Positions 38,501 to 52,200 are shown, counted from the stretch's first letter. The stretch: DNA of 64,000 bases from Mesaphorura yosii (GCA_009869945.1 WIXG01000201.1:62001-126000); one strand, 5' to 3'. Numbers and translations: made by a program. The notes: generated by a model not told the origin, from the letters alone.

Positions 38501-40807
38501 TGTTGGATTAACGCTAATACTTTATTTATTGTTTGAAACAGTTCGCATTCGCATACGCAATTTCGCATGCGCAATACAGACTTAATTTGAATGAGCTGCA
38601 CAAGCTGCTATAAAGGGGATCCCTTTTAATGAGGGGAAAAGCGAAAAGTGATCCGAGAATCCAATCCGGGCTTTGACAAAACCAAGAGCACTTGACTCGA
38701 ATTTTCTTGGATCATGCGGGCTCGAAGCTTGAAGGATTCTCCAGCAGCAATTCAGCACCCGCATCAAAGCGAAAGCGCTAGCATCGCATCCCAGCAGCAG
38801 CGAGACAAGACCAAAAGACACTCGACATGACGCGCTGCAAGTTGAATGTTCGTTCTAAGCTTCGACGGTGAGAAAGTCAGGAGTCTCAGGATGAAATTTC
38901 AGTTTACTTCAAAGGCAAACAACGAGAAGCAGAAGAAGATTGAGGTCAACCAAAAAGCAAAATTATTCAACAAGTTAGAAACAACATTTCGAGTGAAGAA
39001 GCCGGGCGGACAGGCAGGCGGGCTCAGTATGCGAGAAAAAGTATAAAAAAAGTTCAAGTTCTCGCAATCTCGCATATTTGAGCGCGTACTTTCATTCATT
39101 CATTTACGTAGTATTATTAAACAAGTCGCAGTCGTCCTCGCACTTTGTTGTACTTACTCTAAATTATTCATTCCCCTGTGGGCGAAGAGTGCGTGCCCTC
39201 ATCGAGTAATGATGCGAAGAGGCGAGGCGCTTTTTAATTAAATGGGCTCCTCAATTCAAAATTTACAATTTCATTTTGCTGCTGAGCCGGGTTGGTCGGT
39301 CCGACTCAATTTGGCACGGGAAGACACGACCAATTACGAGGGTCAAAAGTCGCCGTCCTTTTCGCAGAGTTTTGCATTTCATCTTGTCGTTCGAAAGAAA
39401 TGGGACAATAGTTGAAGGGGAAACCATCAAAGTGCGGTTGTACCTGCTGAAATTCACTGCTGCGCACGCGCGCGCACGATCTTCCTCCTGATTTAAATTC
39501 AAATATTTATGTATACAGAGGATCATCCCTTTTTTGCAAAGTTCAAAGGAAGTACATTTATGGGCCTGTGTGCTTCACAGCACGAAAAGAGAAGAGAACG
39601 CAAGACGAGCGTTCGCACGCATTTTTCCAGCCAAGATTGAATTGCGCGGGATAAACCAGCCAAATTCATATGGTACACAAATCATAAGGTTAAAGTTACT
39701 GAAGCATCAATATGATTTCCTCCTTTACAGCACTCCCGTACTCGTTTTATCCCAAATTTTGCTTAACTTTCTCTCCGCTCCGCTTTCTCTACTCCATTGT
39801 ACATAATATATTTCTCTTTCGGGTTACATTTTTCTAAATTTGGAACGGGACTGCTACCGCTGTTATTACGGCTATGATTATAAAATACGATGGATCCAAT
39901 GCACTCGCAAAATGCTCGCAGTAGCGTAATATTGTAATATTGTGTACATGCCGCATTTAATGTCTTTTGCATGCCTGCGCCGTTTTGTTTTACCGCAGTT
40001 TGCCTTTTGTGGAGCGGTGAAGTCTTCCTGTGTGTGCTGGCTGCTGCATTTTCGGCCCAGCAGCCTGGAACAAAATGCATGCATAACATTTGCTTTCCTT
40101 TTCAAAACCTTGCCTTGCCAGTTTCAGTTTCGGTCTTAGCCCAGCGTTATATTCTGCACGACGCTGCACTGTTTCGCGATACATTTTAGTTTTAGTCGTC
40201 GTAGTAGTCTTCCATTGCCTGGCCTTGCTGAATTTTCCAAATTTTTATGTCGCACTTTCGCATTCTTATCTGATGCCCATGCTTATGTATCCTACGTATT
40301 TCTGGAGTAACAAGCAGAAACTTTCATAATTTGAAACTTTTCCGTAGGCCATTCGCCATTTCGTACGTGGAACCTCATTTCGACCCGAATATAAGTTTAA
40401 TGAGCGGGACCAATTAACTCAATGCCTAATACGCGTTTCGTGGTGGCTCGGCGGAGCTGATTTCTTTGTGGCGTAACTTCGGCGGCGGTGGTCTTCCTTC
40501 TCTTCCCTGCATTTTTCGGATTGTTTCCTTGTACTCCGGCCACACATGCAAAATGTGTTAGTGTGCTAACATAAGGTAACCTTCTGCCTGCCCCATCACT
40601 CGAGACTTAAGAGTCACAGGCGAGTTCGGTGTTGCAAACCTCATCCTGGAGTAACATGCATTTTCTCAGAGTACAGGGTGGCTGTCCAATGATGCACTCG
40701 CTGTGCAGCGTCTGCGTCTCCTTTTTCCTTGCTACGTCCCGGCGTCGAACTATGACATAGAAATGTATAGTCACCTTCTTCCCTCCTCGCCGTAAACAAG
40801 ACAGGAC
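35513..40807. other. Stretch without a supportable gene
   Basis: The open frames (36093-36518 and 36644-37075, both plus) are partly opposed by minus-strand frames and lack domains. A pyrimidine-rich belt lies at about 36860-36905. Nothing else was identified. Confidence 0.55.
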
Positions 40808-41288
40808 ATGAACGTGGCAAAGTGTAACGTCAACGTGAGTGCGAGTCGCCAGCTTTCATTCTTCGTTGCGGACGCCATAAAGTCATTCACAAGCGAGCTG
40901 TCGGACTGGATGCACGTCTCGGTTTTGCAGCAGTGAGTTTTTTGCTGTTGTGAATTCTATCAGTCATCCGCACCGAGCAACAGTGCGCGTTCTCGCCCGT
41001 CCGCCAGCGTTGTCGTTAATTTTTTGGGTCCACCAATTCTCAGCATATTCCAAGATGGCCATGCGACCAGAAGGTTCTAAAATCCTCGTAGGACGACTTT
41101 GTGACCAAAGTGCCACGTCACTGCTTGGTTTCAGAGTTCTTTTAGTAGACTTGTACTACTACTACGAAGATCCCATCTCCAACGAGCTGGACAGTTTCGA
41201 CCCATGTCTTCGTCAAGAACAACCTGTACTGGAAGAAATGGAGCAGCTCGCTGGCCTGGAATTTGGAGAGGCTCCCGCCCAGCAGTAG
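40808..41288 (+). CDS. Candidate small two-exon gene, unknown product (92 codons)
   Basis: I do not recognise this protein and the gene model is tentative. Exon 1 would run 40808-40932 from an ATG with an in-frame stop just upstream. It has many G/C-ending codons and stops at a strong donor, CA|GTGAGT. Exon 2 would run 41135-41288 after the acceptor GGTTTCAG|, and the split codon CA+A closes in phase. The second exon reads LYYYYEDPISNELDSFDP, then RQEQPVLEEMEQLAGLEF: acidic, soluble and coding-like. There is no signal peptide, membrane segment or cysteine pattern. The alternative start ATG at 41055 has a good Kozak context (CAAGATGG) and is in frame with exon 2, so it could replace exon 1. 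A chance reading frame remains quite possible. Confidence 0.3.
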
Positions 41289-41639
41289 CCGGCAAATTCG
41301 ACCAATCAGCCGAATTTGCCAGCTGCACCAGTAGCACCAGCAAAGAAGATCAATCGACAGCGAAAACCCACCATGTTAGCCTTTGATTGAATGTAAGGAG
41401 GAAGTAATTTATTACGTCGCATGCAAATACATGCAAACGGGAGCCCGTGGCTGCTGCAATTTCCATGTCCGAATCACGCACGCTCGCACGTGGCTCCCAG
41501 AACGTGGCGATCAATTCGGCATTTGGCGTATGGTCGAGCTAAATGCGAATGTAATGGCGAATTCCATCGGCAATCGACTCGTTTCGAATTCGTTTTTGGC
41601 TGGAATTGGAAATGTGGCCAAGCCAGTCACACATGTGTA

Positions 41640-41645
41640 AATAAA
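41640..41645 (+). promoter_or_regulatory. Possible polyadenylation signal AATAAA
   Basis: AATAAA lies about 350 bases after the TAG of the candidate gene at 40808-41288. The motif is common by chance in AT-rich DNA, so it supports that gene only weakly. Confidence 0.15.
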
Positions 41646-44600
41646 TGAAGGCAGCAAACTGCCACACACCTGGACACAGCACAGCTTTGGGCTTTGTTCT
41701 CGAGTATTTATTTTTCACACTGCGTGCTGCCCCTCAAAATGGTTCAGATTTTGGTAAGTATTTTTCTTTCCTCTTTGAAGTATGTAAAGTATTTCTATTT
41801 TACCCTTTTATGTCTCCCGAGTCAATTCCATTGCTTTCGTCCGCATTCACACCCAACGGAAACTGCGCTCAGCTCAACTGTCTTTGCAATGCGATACAGC
41901 AGCAAGGCACCAGCTGGAGACCGCCTTTACCGTGCCTTCTCTTTTGCCAAACAAACAACGTCGTCAGGAAATAAAAGTCAGGCTCAGAGTGTAATTTACG
42001 TCGCACTTTAAACCTGGTCAATTTGTTGTTCATTATTTTGGAAAATATGGCCAAGCAAGCCTGTGTGCATCGTGTTTGTCTTGCAAACAATTTATTATGC
42101 AAATGAGATCAAGTCTGCGTCTGCATTTGAGCTCAATTATTCCCACCGCACAAAACACAAAAGTTGTTTGAATGAGTTGAGCATCCACTTCAGACTTCAG
42201 CAGCAAAACGCGCAAAACGTGTGATGGCAGCCAAACAAGTATCGCATAAAAATTTATGGGAGCAACATTATCTTGTTTGGGATCAAGCCGGACCCATAAT
42301 TGTCAAGATTCCGTCGTCCGCGAATAAAAATTCAGTTTCAGAAGGCTATTCAAACGCAGCACCCTGCTTGCAGTATCGTGTATCGTACAATTTTATGCCA
42401 TGTGTCCGACTGAATGTGTCCAGAGTGCATTTCCAAGAAATTATGCACTTTTGCCATCGCTGCTGCTGTTTTCATAAACCCTGCTCTGCTTCATCGTGAG
42501 TGTTTTCATCCCTCGTGCTGCTCCGCTGCGCTCTGGTCGTCCTGATTTCCGTCTTCTCTTTCAGTCGTCGCGTCGTTATGAATCATTAATGAAAGTGAAG
42601 TGAGTCCAATGACATAAATACGTCCACGCCTACGAACAAATAACCATTCCACGGTTCATCTCATTCTTAAAAGATGATACGCAGACCAGCAAAGAGCAGC
42701 TAAAGAATTTGGTGCTGCTCCAAAATATCCTTTCCTTTCCTGCGTGGACATTTCTCACACTCAAACATAGCCGTGAGGGTGACTTTTTGTTTGCCGCAGT
42801 GCAAAAGCGAGTCATAGACTAGACTAATCATATTAACGATTGATAAATGCCTGCCCGAAATACAAAATTAAAGTCATTTGCCGTGACGCCGTGTCGTACA
42901 GAATAGGAAAACTTGCTCGGCGATGTTTTGTAAACTCCGATTGTATTATGTGACCAGTGAAGGACGGAAATAAACCTATTGATTCTATTAAACCATTAAA
43001 CCAGCAGTGCAGTGCAGCAGCCCAGCGCTGCTGTCATGAAAGTTTCATTTCTTTGCTGGGTGCCGGTTTGTCGCTTAGACGCTGGAGCGGCGTAAGTGTA
43101 AATGGCAATGGCGTGTAGCAGCCATCGCCATTGCCGGTAATTAAGTGGCGAGGATGGGAAAACGTTCCGGCTCCGGTTGGAATAAACTTCGCTTCACGGG
43201 CAGAACACAACAAGTCACTTAGTCACCGACAATTCAGCAATAAGTAAGCAATAACGTCACGTCCTTGCCTGTCGTTCATTGATTAAAATCGCACAGCGCC
43301 TTTTCTCCTGACCTTTCAACAAATGAAAGGCACATACGCCATTTTATGTCGCAATTAAACGACCCAAAGATTAAAATATGCGATCCGATCTCAATTGGAG
43401 GTTTAATAGCAACGATCAAACCGATTTCGACGACTCGATTTGAGTTCTCTGACCCGTGCTTGATTTCCTTTTTATGTGTTGTGTGTCAACAGCAAAATTG
43501 AGGCGATTGGCTCTAAAAATGCTCGTATTTGCACACCAAACATAAATACGCACTTTGCCTGGCTGCAATGAAAACCTTCGGCAAGGCCTTTGCCTTGCTT
43601 TTGCCCGTGTTGTTGGCCTCCAAAAATTCTCGCATGGGGATTTTTCTGCTTTACTTCAACTGCGAAGTGAGGATAATTTGTCATTTTAAGGTAATATAAT
43701 ATTTAGTCATTCATCAAATCAGCAGTTTCTGGTTTCTGAGACCGTGCCGTTCAGACTCGAAGAGAGCCCACTGAGCCCGCAATTTTTACTTTGTAGCCGT
43801 CGTTATGATGTCTTGTCAGTTTATGCCGCAACGTATTTATCACTCGGGGCAGATTTCCTTCAGAGAAAGTGCTGACTGAGTGAGAGATGAGGAGACGAAA
43901 GCAGCGTCGTTCAAGTAATCGGCAAAGTTTGGATATTAACTCATTCCGTACAAGAAAAGATGAGAAATTGATGAGATGAGTTTAGAACGTGGTTTCATTT
44001 TTAAGCTGGCCAAATGTAAGCTTGTGCCCTGCGAGTGTGGCTGCCGCTACAATTTTGCAATTGGCGACGGAGTTCGAGCTGCCCACTTTGGTCGGCCGAC
44101 GCTTCACGCCTGCCTGCCTGGCGAACCATCGCAGCGCATAAACATTATATGCATAATTAACGAGGGAGAAGTAGTTTTATAATAATAACACTAGTACAAG
44201 ATTGGCCTGCACATATGCACTGTGTGGCGTGGCAGTGACGGTCTTCTCACCACCGAACTCCATTATAAATTTCTTGGGCAAAGTAGCCGTATTATTCTGG
44301 CTCGTGTATTGGTGGCCGTAATCGAATTTCCACGGAGAAATGTGCGGCGCGAGTCCTCTGATTATATTTATACGGAGCTCGAAGTCGCCGCACCGTACAA
44401 GTTCTGTCCAGATGGGCTCTCTGCGTTTCTCTCCTGCGACTGCAACTGCAACTGCTGGAACTTGTTACATTCAACAACAACAAACGGAGTAACCGAAGGG
44501 CAGGCCGCCCTCACTTTCCTGGTTTCTGTTTCTGCTTATTAGCCGGCAGTCGTGTGCGTATATTTATTTCATCCTAATGGATTTTCGGTTCAATCTACTC

Positions 44601-45094
44601 GGCCTGGCCTGCCTGCATCAACACAACCACGCAACGTTATGTTGTGCTGGAGAACGAAAAGCGCGTCCACGTCCGCGTCAGCCTTCCTGCTGATGCCTCT
44701 TTGCGGCTTACGATGTGAGTCTTCTATGAAATCTAATATATACATTTTCACGAGCAAAAGTGGACGAGTAACAAAGCTCAAGCCTATGCCCGTACCCGAA
44801 GGCAGCACACCTTATGATAATCATCATTTATATCGCCATCGCCAAAGCCGCCGTGCATCTCGCACATTAGAAAATTAGTTGCCCAGGAGACACGTAGCCT
44901 CCGTCGCGAAAGGAAAAGACGTCCGAATCTTATCCGGCATGACAAGTTTTCATTACTCGAAGAGGAGCGGCGGAGTCTTGAAAACCCTCCGTGACACGTG
45001 GCGCGGCTTGCTTTTCGCGAGCGACCTTCTTTTCGCAAAACTGGAACGCTCCCATTTTTGGCACGTTCACGCCATCAAATTAATTAACGAGAGA

Positions 45095-45113
45095 GGCAGG
45101 CAGGCAGGCAGGC
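45095..45113. repeat. Microsatellite (GGCA)4GGC
   Basis: Four and three-quarter perfect tetranucleotide units are present. Confidence 0.9.
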
Positions 45114-46690
45114 TCTTGCTTGCTGATTTGCTCTGTAAAGTGAAACTTTGTTGCGAAAGTTGGAGTTTGAATTTCCTATATATGCTCCTTTAATTTCAAG
45201 TGGACACTGCCAAGCCAATACCAAAGCTAACGTTCCGAATTTCGAAGTCAATCGGATTTGCATACGTGGGACCCATAAATAACGGGCGCTTGGTGTCGCT
45301 CTCGGCGGGCGTGAGAGCATGAGAGTCTCTCGTGAGATTGATCCGAGTAGATTACCCACCCATTTTGCGTTCGCGATTGCGTTGGCCGACTCAGCCGACC
45401 AGACAACTTTTTCACATAACTCATTCTCGATACAAAAGGAGAGCAGGAGCAGATAAGCACAACACGACGAGACTGTAATCAAATTACAAACTAAATCAAT
45501 GCAGGGCAGAAGAGGAGCAGAAGAGTGAGAGACTCCGATTCTGTCCAGATTCCGTTCCTGCTAAATACTTCCTGTCTCTCCGCTTGCACTTCTCGGCGCT
45601 CAGCAGAAGAGCCGTGCAAACTAAATACGTAATAAAGCACGAAAACAGAGTTTGGCACTTTGCTCTTTTTGTTTTTGCGTTTGCTCTTTTTTCCAAATAC
45701 TCGTACGTGCAGTTCCCAAACAGAATGAGACATTTTCCCATGCCCGCCCGCCTGCCCTGTCCGGTGAAAGTGAAAATGAGAGCAGAGGGACTTTCTCCGT
45801 GCGTGTTGCAATGCAACAAAATCGCGAATCGCGTTCGCGAGTAGAAAGTGCGCAGGAGTGCAACACAGAAAGGACAAAAAACGGCGGCAGAATTGAATTG
45901 CTTGGCATGGCTTGGCTATAGGACACATTTAATAAGGCCGAGGCTGTATTTAGCATTTATTTTTCAGTTTTTGTACATCTCTCCGGAGGAAAAGAGAAAT
46001 GCAAAGGCAAGAGAAAGAGAAAGTGCGAGTGAGGAGGATAATGATAACTGCACCAGCCGACGATGCACATTTGGAATGAGAATATTACTGCAAAACAAAA
46101 GTGGTATTATTACAACTGTCGTATTAAAACTGAATTAAGCGTCACTTTATTTTCTCTGCCGAGGATTTCTGCGTCTGCTTCTGCTTCTTCTCATCGTTGC
46201 TGCGCCCATACAACGTTGTTGCGAATTTATTAATCTTTTAATTTGTCTCTTATTATTTTTGTTCCAGTGCGCCCATGAGTTTGCTGGAATAAAAAAATCC
46301 TGCAGACGTGAAAAGCTCTCAGTCTCAGTTCTCAAATTACGCGATTCAAAAGAAATTAGGTCGGCGGAGGATCGGAAGCAAGTGTGCGGAAGATTGGCGA
46401 TTGGCGCACGTAATCTCCCATTCAATTCAAGAAAGCTTAATCGCTCAACACATCTTTTCAATTCAGATCCGTCGTCATTCATTAGAATCAGTGATTCACC
46501 GCTACTGCTGCCGCTGCTGTTGCTTTGTGAGAGGATCGGCCGGAGAAAGGATTTCTTTCATTGCCTCCCGCTTCATTTCCTTCACCCTTCAACTCATATT
46601 TGTAACTCGCAGATGAGTTAAGACCCGGAAGAAAAACTGATACGTTATTCTATTCATCAAGTCGTCGTCGGAGCTGCCGAGCATTGTAGA

Positions 46691-46763
46691 GCAGCGAAAA
46701 GGAGAGAACGAGAGAGAAGTGAAGAATGGAAAGAAAAGAAAGACACAGAAAAGGAAGGAAGAC
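46691..46763. repeat. Purine-rich tract (plus strand)
   Basis: About 70 bases nearly all A/G, built from GAGA, GAAA and GGAA units with isolated pyrimidines. Confidence 0.6.
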
Positions 46764-47412
46764 ATGAATTATATTTATGTTTCAGATTTTGGTATTTATA
46801 CGACCGTTCACGGCCGGCGAGCTCCGCTGCGTCTCGACACGGCACTGCACTGCAATGAACAGAAATGAATTCGAGCTCCCGCATTCTTCAACACGAAACA
46901 CGGCTGGTTTCTTGTGTTCCAGCAGCAGCCTGAGAACGTTGTGTACGTTGTCTCTGCTTCCTACCCTTTGCAAAACGGCAAGACCAAGAAATGCGAGACA
47001 CAGCCTTCGCTTTTGCTGTTGCTGGTGCTGTTGCTTGTATGTGTCGGTGGTTGCTGGGATTAAACGCATTGCCCTTCGTAAATTACGTAAAGTGCCTTAA
47101 TAATTTGGTCGACTGGAGAAATGCAAACGAGAAATGATTTATGCCGACTGCATAAATTGGCTGAAATTAGATGTCGACGTCGAGTCGCGATTGAGATGTG
47201 GAGCAATAAATGCAAAGAACACGGCAAATTACATACGCTGTGTTCTGCTCCTCTTTCAATTGCACTGCCCTGATTGCAATCAAATTAACTCGTGTATTCG
47301 ACTTGGACGGGCAGACAGGCAGAGAAAAATGACTTACATTTGTCATTCTTTGTCTATTACATAAGCACTTTATTCATTGCAGTAAAGTAGAGTGAAAGGA
47401 AAAATGCGTGCC

Positions 47413-47427
47413 GTTGCGTTGCGTTGC
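47413..47427. repeat. Microsatellite (GTTGC)3
   Basis: Three perfect pentanucleotide copies are present. Confidence 0.8.
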
Positions 47428-48250
47428 GTATTGAATGAATGAAGAGCAGCAGGTCTCGCAAGCGCAGAATGCCATAATAAGATTATGTAAACAGATAAGA
47501 CGCTGCTTGTGCTTGGAAAGGCAAGCGCAGAGAAGGTAAAGACACTTAAATGCGAATTTGAATGTGAAGAGACGAGGATGACTACATTTCTCATTTCTTT
47601 CCCGACTGCTATTTTCACCTGACTGACCGTCTGCAAAATTTGTACGGCGCGCTATCGCTGATTAAGTTGCCCGCGCCCCGTGAATGATTGCGTGGCGTTT
47701 CGTGATGAGTTTCTTACGATGAGAATTTGTAGACTGATTAATTCCTAGCGCCGCCGCAACCGACGACAGACGACAGACGAGGCGACATTTTAATACACTG
47801 CGCACGTAAATTATAACGCGAGTGTTTGTGGCAGGCGGGCCAAGACGAAGAAATATGAATGTGATGCGTCTTATTTCCTCGTTTCGTACTTCTGCATTCT
47901 GCTTCTTTTATTCAGGCGAGCCGTCGTGATGTATCACTCTGTTATCAGCAACTATTCCAAGTCGCTTATTTGCACATGTCATACACGAACTGAATATTGA
48001 AACATGTGTACAATTTCTTCAGAAAGACGAATTGCCTGCCTGGCGCGCGCTTTGCTATTGCTTTGAGAGAGTAAAAGCAAAAGTGGCAGAGAAAGAAGCG
48101 GGCGAAAGCTGAATACACAAACACTCTTGATCGCTTGTAGCTTGTACAATTGAAGGAAAGAACTCGCATTACATTTACATTCAAAGTAAATGAACCAACA
48201 TTTGTTTGAGGATATTCAAGCTTCATTCAATCCAATCGACCACCAATCGA

Positions 48251-48269
48251 GCAATTGCATTGCAATTGC
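48251..48269. repeat. Two GCAATTGC palindromes in tandem
   Basis: GCAATTGC at 48251-48258 and again at 48262-48269, separated by ATT. Each copy is its own reverse complement. Confidence 0.7.
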
Positions 48270-49194
48270 CCATTAACTATTAATACTCGCACTAGAACTG
48301 CATTCTATTTTTTATTTTGAATAACAACACATTGCGTGGGATCACGAATTCAAGACGAAGGGCCATGTGCGTTTTCCTGCTCTTCGGTTTCGTGTTTTCA
48401 AGTCAAGTGCGACTTGACTTTGAAAATTTGGAATTCAGAAACCACATTGCCATTGAAAAAAGTTGTCTTCAATCGAGGAACACTTCAGACCGCATCTCAT
48501 TATTATCTCGCCTGTTTCGAAAACTATAAAACTACGCACAGGCACAACCATTTGATTGAGATTGCCCAGAAATTCGACTGCGCGCTTGGTACTTTCATTC
48601 ATTTGCCAGTCAGTGGACGTGGACTGCAATTGACGATGATGCACGACCGAAGCAGCATCATGCATGTATGTTTCTTCAATTCCAATTTCGCGTGCTCAGG
48701 GCTCCGGCCAGCTTGTTTACACAAACAATTATTATGATGCTCACGAAGACGAGGAATATCAAACAGAAAGAGCAGAATACCTCAATCTAATTTGTTTTTC
48801 CATTCACTACGCTACGCTAAACTTGTGGCTTGTACTCTGCCTGTGACCATGCCGTCTCCGTCTCTATTACGCATTGCATCATCTGATGCTTTTTCCACAA
48901 AACATTATAATGAGAAAACTAAGAAAAAACTTAATTTATATTCAGGCTTTCATTCGTCAGAGCCGCAGTCGTACGAGAACGAGAACGAAGGAACGCATAC
49001 GAATGGGCTGCTCTCCACCCTTAAAAGCTAAACCAGTGTAAAGAAAGTTGTTCTCAATTTTCGCAGTGAGAAATGTGTAAATGTCAAGCAGTTCTCTATA
49101 TTTTTCTTACTAATTTTGCACCAATAAACTTATTCCAGGTGGGCAGAATTTGAAAGAATTCGATTGAGTCGACGAACGTCGCAAGCGACAAGGG

Positions 49195-49224
49195 AGCATG
49201 CATGAAATTTGCTGCATGCATGCT
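49195..49224. repeat. Perfect 10-bp inverted repeat
   Basis: AGCATGCATG at 49195-49204 pairs with CATGCATGCT at 49215-49224 across a 10-base spacer. Confidence 0.7.
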
Positions 49225-52200
49225 GTGTCCAAATTAATTACAACCACTGCCGCACCAGCAGCAGCACGTGATAATTAATCTTGATTTATTGCTGTGCCTA
49301 CCAAACAACAAGTTATCTGATCAGAAAATTACCGCGAGTGGCGAGTTGGCTAATTGAAGAGCAGAAATTTTGGGCGTGGCTTAGCGTGAACGCCGAAAGA
49401 GGAGGAGAGAAAATTGCAAGCCCAATATGCGTACAAAATATTGCAATGCAGTGGCTGATCAAGGAAAGGAAGTGAGTTTTGTTAAATATGAACAAATTGC
49501 CACCGAATTGGATCCGACCACGTACTCATATGTACATGGCTGGTTGGACTCCTTCTGTTATTAACATTTCTATTCGTATTTGTAATATGGAATGTTCAGT
49601 GTTCACTCGCGTGCATGCACAACGAATAAAATTTGGTTAAACACACAAACTCTTGCACCAGTCTTGTGCCTCTGCCTTGACATGTCATAAATAAATCCGA
49701 GGGTTAATGAAATCTTCATTTCACTTGTATTCGTATTCCATATCATTAAACTGAAAAACCGCAGAGCAGAGAAACTATGTCGAAAGCTTTGGTAAGCTCT
49801 TCAGTTCACTGCGGCTGTGGCTGCCACGCAATAAGCAATAAGCTGGAAGTCATGCTGTCATATTGTTCGCATTCGCGTTATGATCCAGCGCAGCGCAGTG
49901 CAGCGCACAAAATGTGTACGTGCTGGATCACTCACACTCCGCATTGGCACTGCTTTCTGGAGCACCACACGCGAATTTCTGTAAATATATTGCGCGTAAC
50001 GAAACTAATTTGTTTATTTGCTTGTAATGCGTGTACTTCAAAAATCCGTGCAAAAATGCAGTGCAGATGCACTTACACGTGGATCTCGTATGGATACGGT
50101 GGCTAATAAAAGCTGTACTGCAAACAATACGCGTGTCGTGCTTGTTAGTGGCAGACGCATTATTTCAGGGTAGCTGTGGCCTTTAGCCACTGCAGTTGCA
50201 GTGCGGTGGTCGTAAAAGTAAAAGCAGAACAGAACAAAGCGCAGAAATTGCAGGAGAAAGTTGCAGCAGGCATTCCACGGACGCTGACGCACATATGTTG
50301 CGTAATAAGAGTTATTATTATTACGTCCGTGTAGTTTATTAAATTGTTTGGTAAAACGAGAGAAAAGAGGAGAAAGAACAAAGTCAGGCGAGCGGAGAAG
50401 CAGCACTGCCACCGCTATCAAATTTATAAGTTCGCTTAGCAGCAGCAGCCTAGCGACTCAGGCAGTGCAGTGGCAACGGCCAGCCAACCAAGACCTAATG
50501 GACGTACGTACGGAATTAGATATAAGCTAATGACCACCACCGCTGATTTGTGACTACCCAGCTCAACTTTCTCCTCGCTTTCCACTAATTCGTCCACTCG
50601 CCGCGTCCGCTGCATTCGCTGCTCTGACTCGGAGCAGAAGAGAAGAGAGTGACTTCCATTCTCTCATAAATAAATTATTTAGTTGAAATCACTCATTATT
50701 TATTCCACTACTTTGGCGGTGTACACGCACAAACGCGAACGAGGCGAAAGCCGAATGTAGTTCAGAGTTCAGCATGTTGACTTTTTGACTCCTCTTGCAA
50801 AGTCGGACCCGGCAAACAAAAATATTTGTGTTTCGCAATGATTTTGATGAATACATGTACTCTACTCGAGTCATGTTCATGTTTGCAATTTGAGTATCAA
50901 CATTCTCTGAGCACAAATACGTACATTGGCCGCAGTGAAAGCAATTCTAGTCTAAAATTAGCACAACATTGCCAAGCATAGTGTCAGGCTAATTTTCACG
51001 AGTTGAAATGCAAGTAAGTGGATGTATACAAGCAATTTAGTCACGGGAATTAACAAATCGCAAAAATTTGACCTGTCATTTTCGACTACAATTACGCCAC
51101 GCATAAATTACGATTTGCGCACAACCCTGCGTTAAGAATCATTCATCTTTTTAACGTACGCGATGTTTTAATGCGTGTGCGCATGCGGAAATGTGAATTC
51201 GAAGATATTAATATCTCAACACTTTTGCTGTGGAAGTCATTACATTGCTGCTTTTATACGTGTCGTCATAATAATAATATTCAGCAAATGGCAAAAGCCA
51301 CTGCACGCATCAATTTCTCAAACTCGAGCGTGCACTTCAAGACAAGACACAAGAAGAAGACGAAGATGTTTATTCGTCAAGCCAGCCAGAAGATTTGATC
51401 AGGCTCCAAATTCTTATGCATGTGGTCGGGTCTTAATCTTCAGTAATGATTCGTCGTAATTTTCCATTTATGACAACTCGAGAGCAGAGTCGAGATATTT
51501 ACGTTTTACAAACAAAGATAAAAAGGACTCTTGAGAAAAATATGATTCTTGAATGTAAACATTTTGCCTTGTTTGTTGCCGTTGTCGCTCAGGCAGAATC
51601 TTCGATTGGACAACAATAAGACGCAGAGCTCTTGAAATTATAGGCAGCAATTCGGTACCAGCCAATAACAAAATTGACAAAGAAACGATGAAATTCAGTA
51701 TCAGCATTCTCTCTAACATCCTTTGTATTTGGGCAACAGGCTTCATGCTTATCAGTTTTTAGTCGTCATCAGTTTTTTTTTTACCAAACTAGTTGCTATT
51801 TGGAATTATGGGCATCAGAAAAGCGTCGCCAATTGGCCAATTTCGGCGAGAAAGTGAGCCAGTTACTTGGATTTTCACAGATTTTTAAATTAAACAAAGT
51901 GTGACGCGTTGGCGACGCATCGCGATTAAATTTTGACTGAACAAAGCACAGCAATTTGGTGATTATGATTACAGCTTGGCTGCTTGAACCTTGATTCCTA
52001 CGCATTAAATACACAAATGACTCAGCGGGTTCACACGAACGGCCGAAAGTGATTTATGTCGAGAAGGTATAGCGAAATATAATTGACAGTTACATAAACA
52101 GCAAAGTTACGAGTAGTATAGTATAGTGCAGTCACATTAAAAGGGTTGACGTTGACATTGCAGCAAATGAATGAAACATGAAATACGCTGCTGAACTGCT

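Larger units (their letters stand above)
41391..51467. other. Stretch without a supportable gene
   Basis: Visible are a start-codon-plus-donor arrangement at 41739-41760, (GGCA)n at 45095, a purine-rich tract at 46691-46763, (GTTGC)3 at 47413, two GCAATTGC palindromes at 48251-48269 and a 10-bp inverted repeat at 49195-49224. No reading frame shows a domain. Confidence 0.5.
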
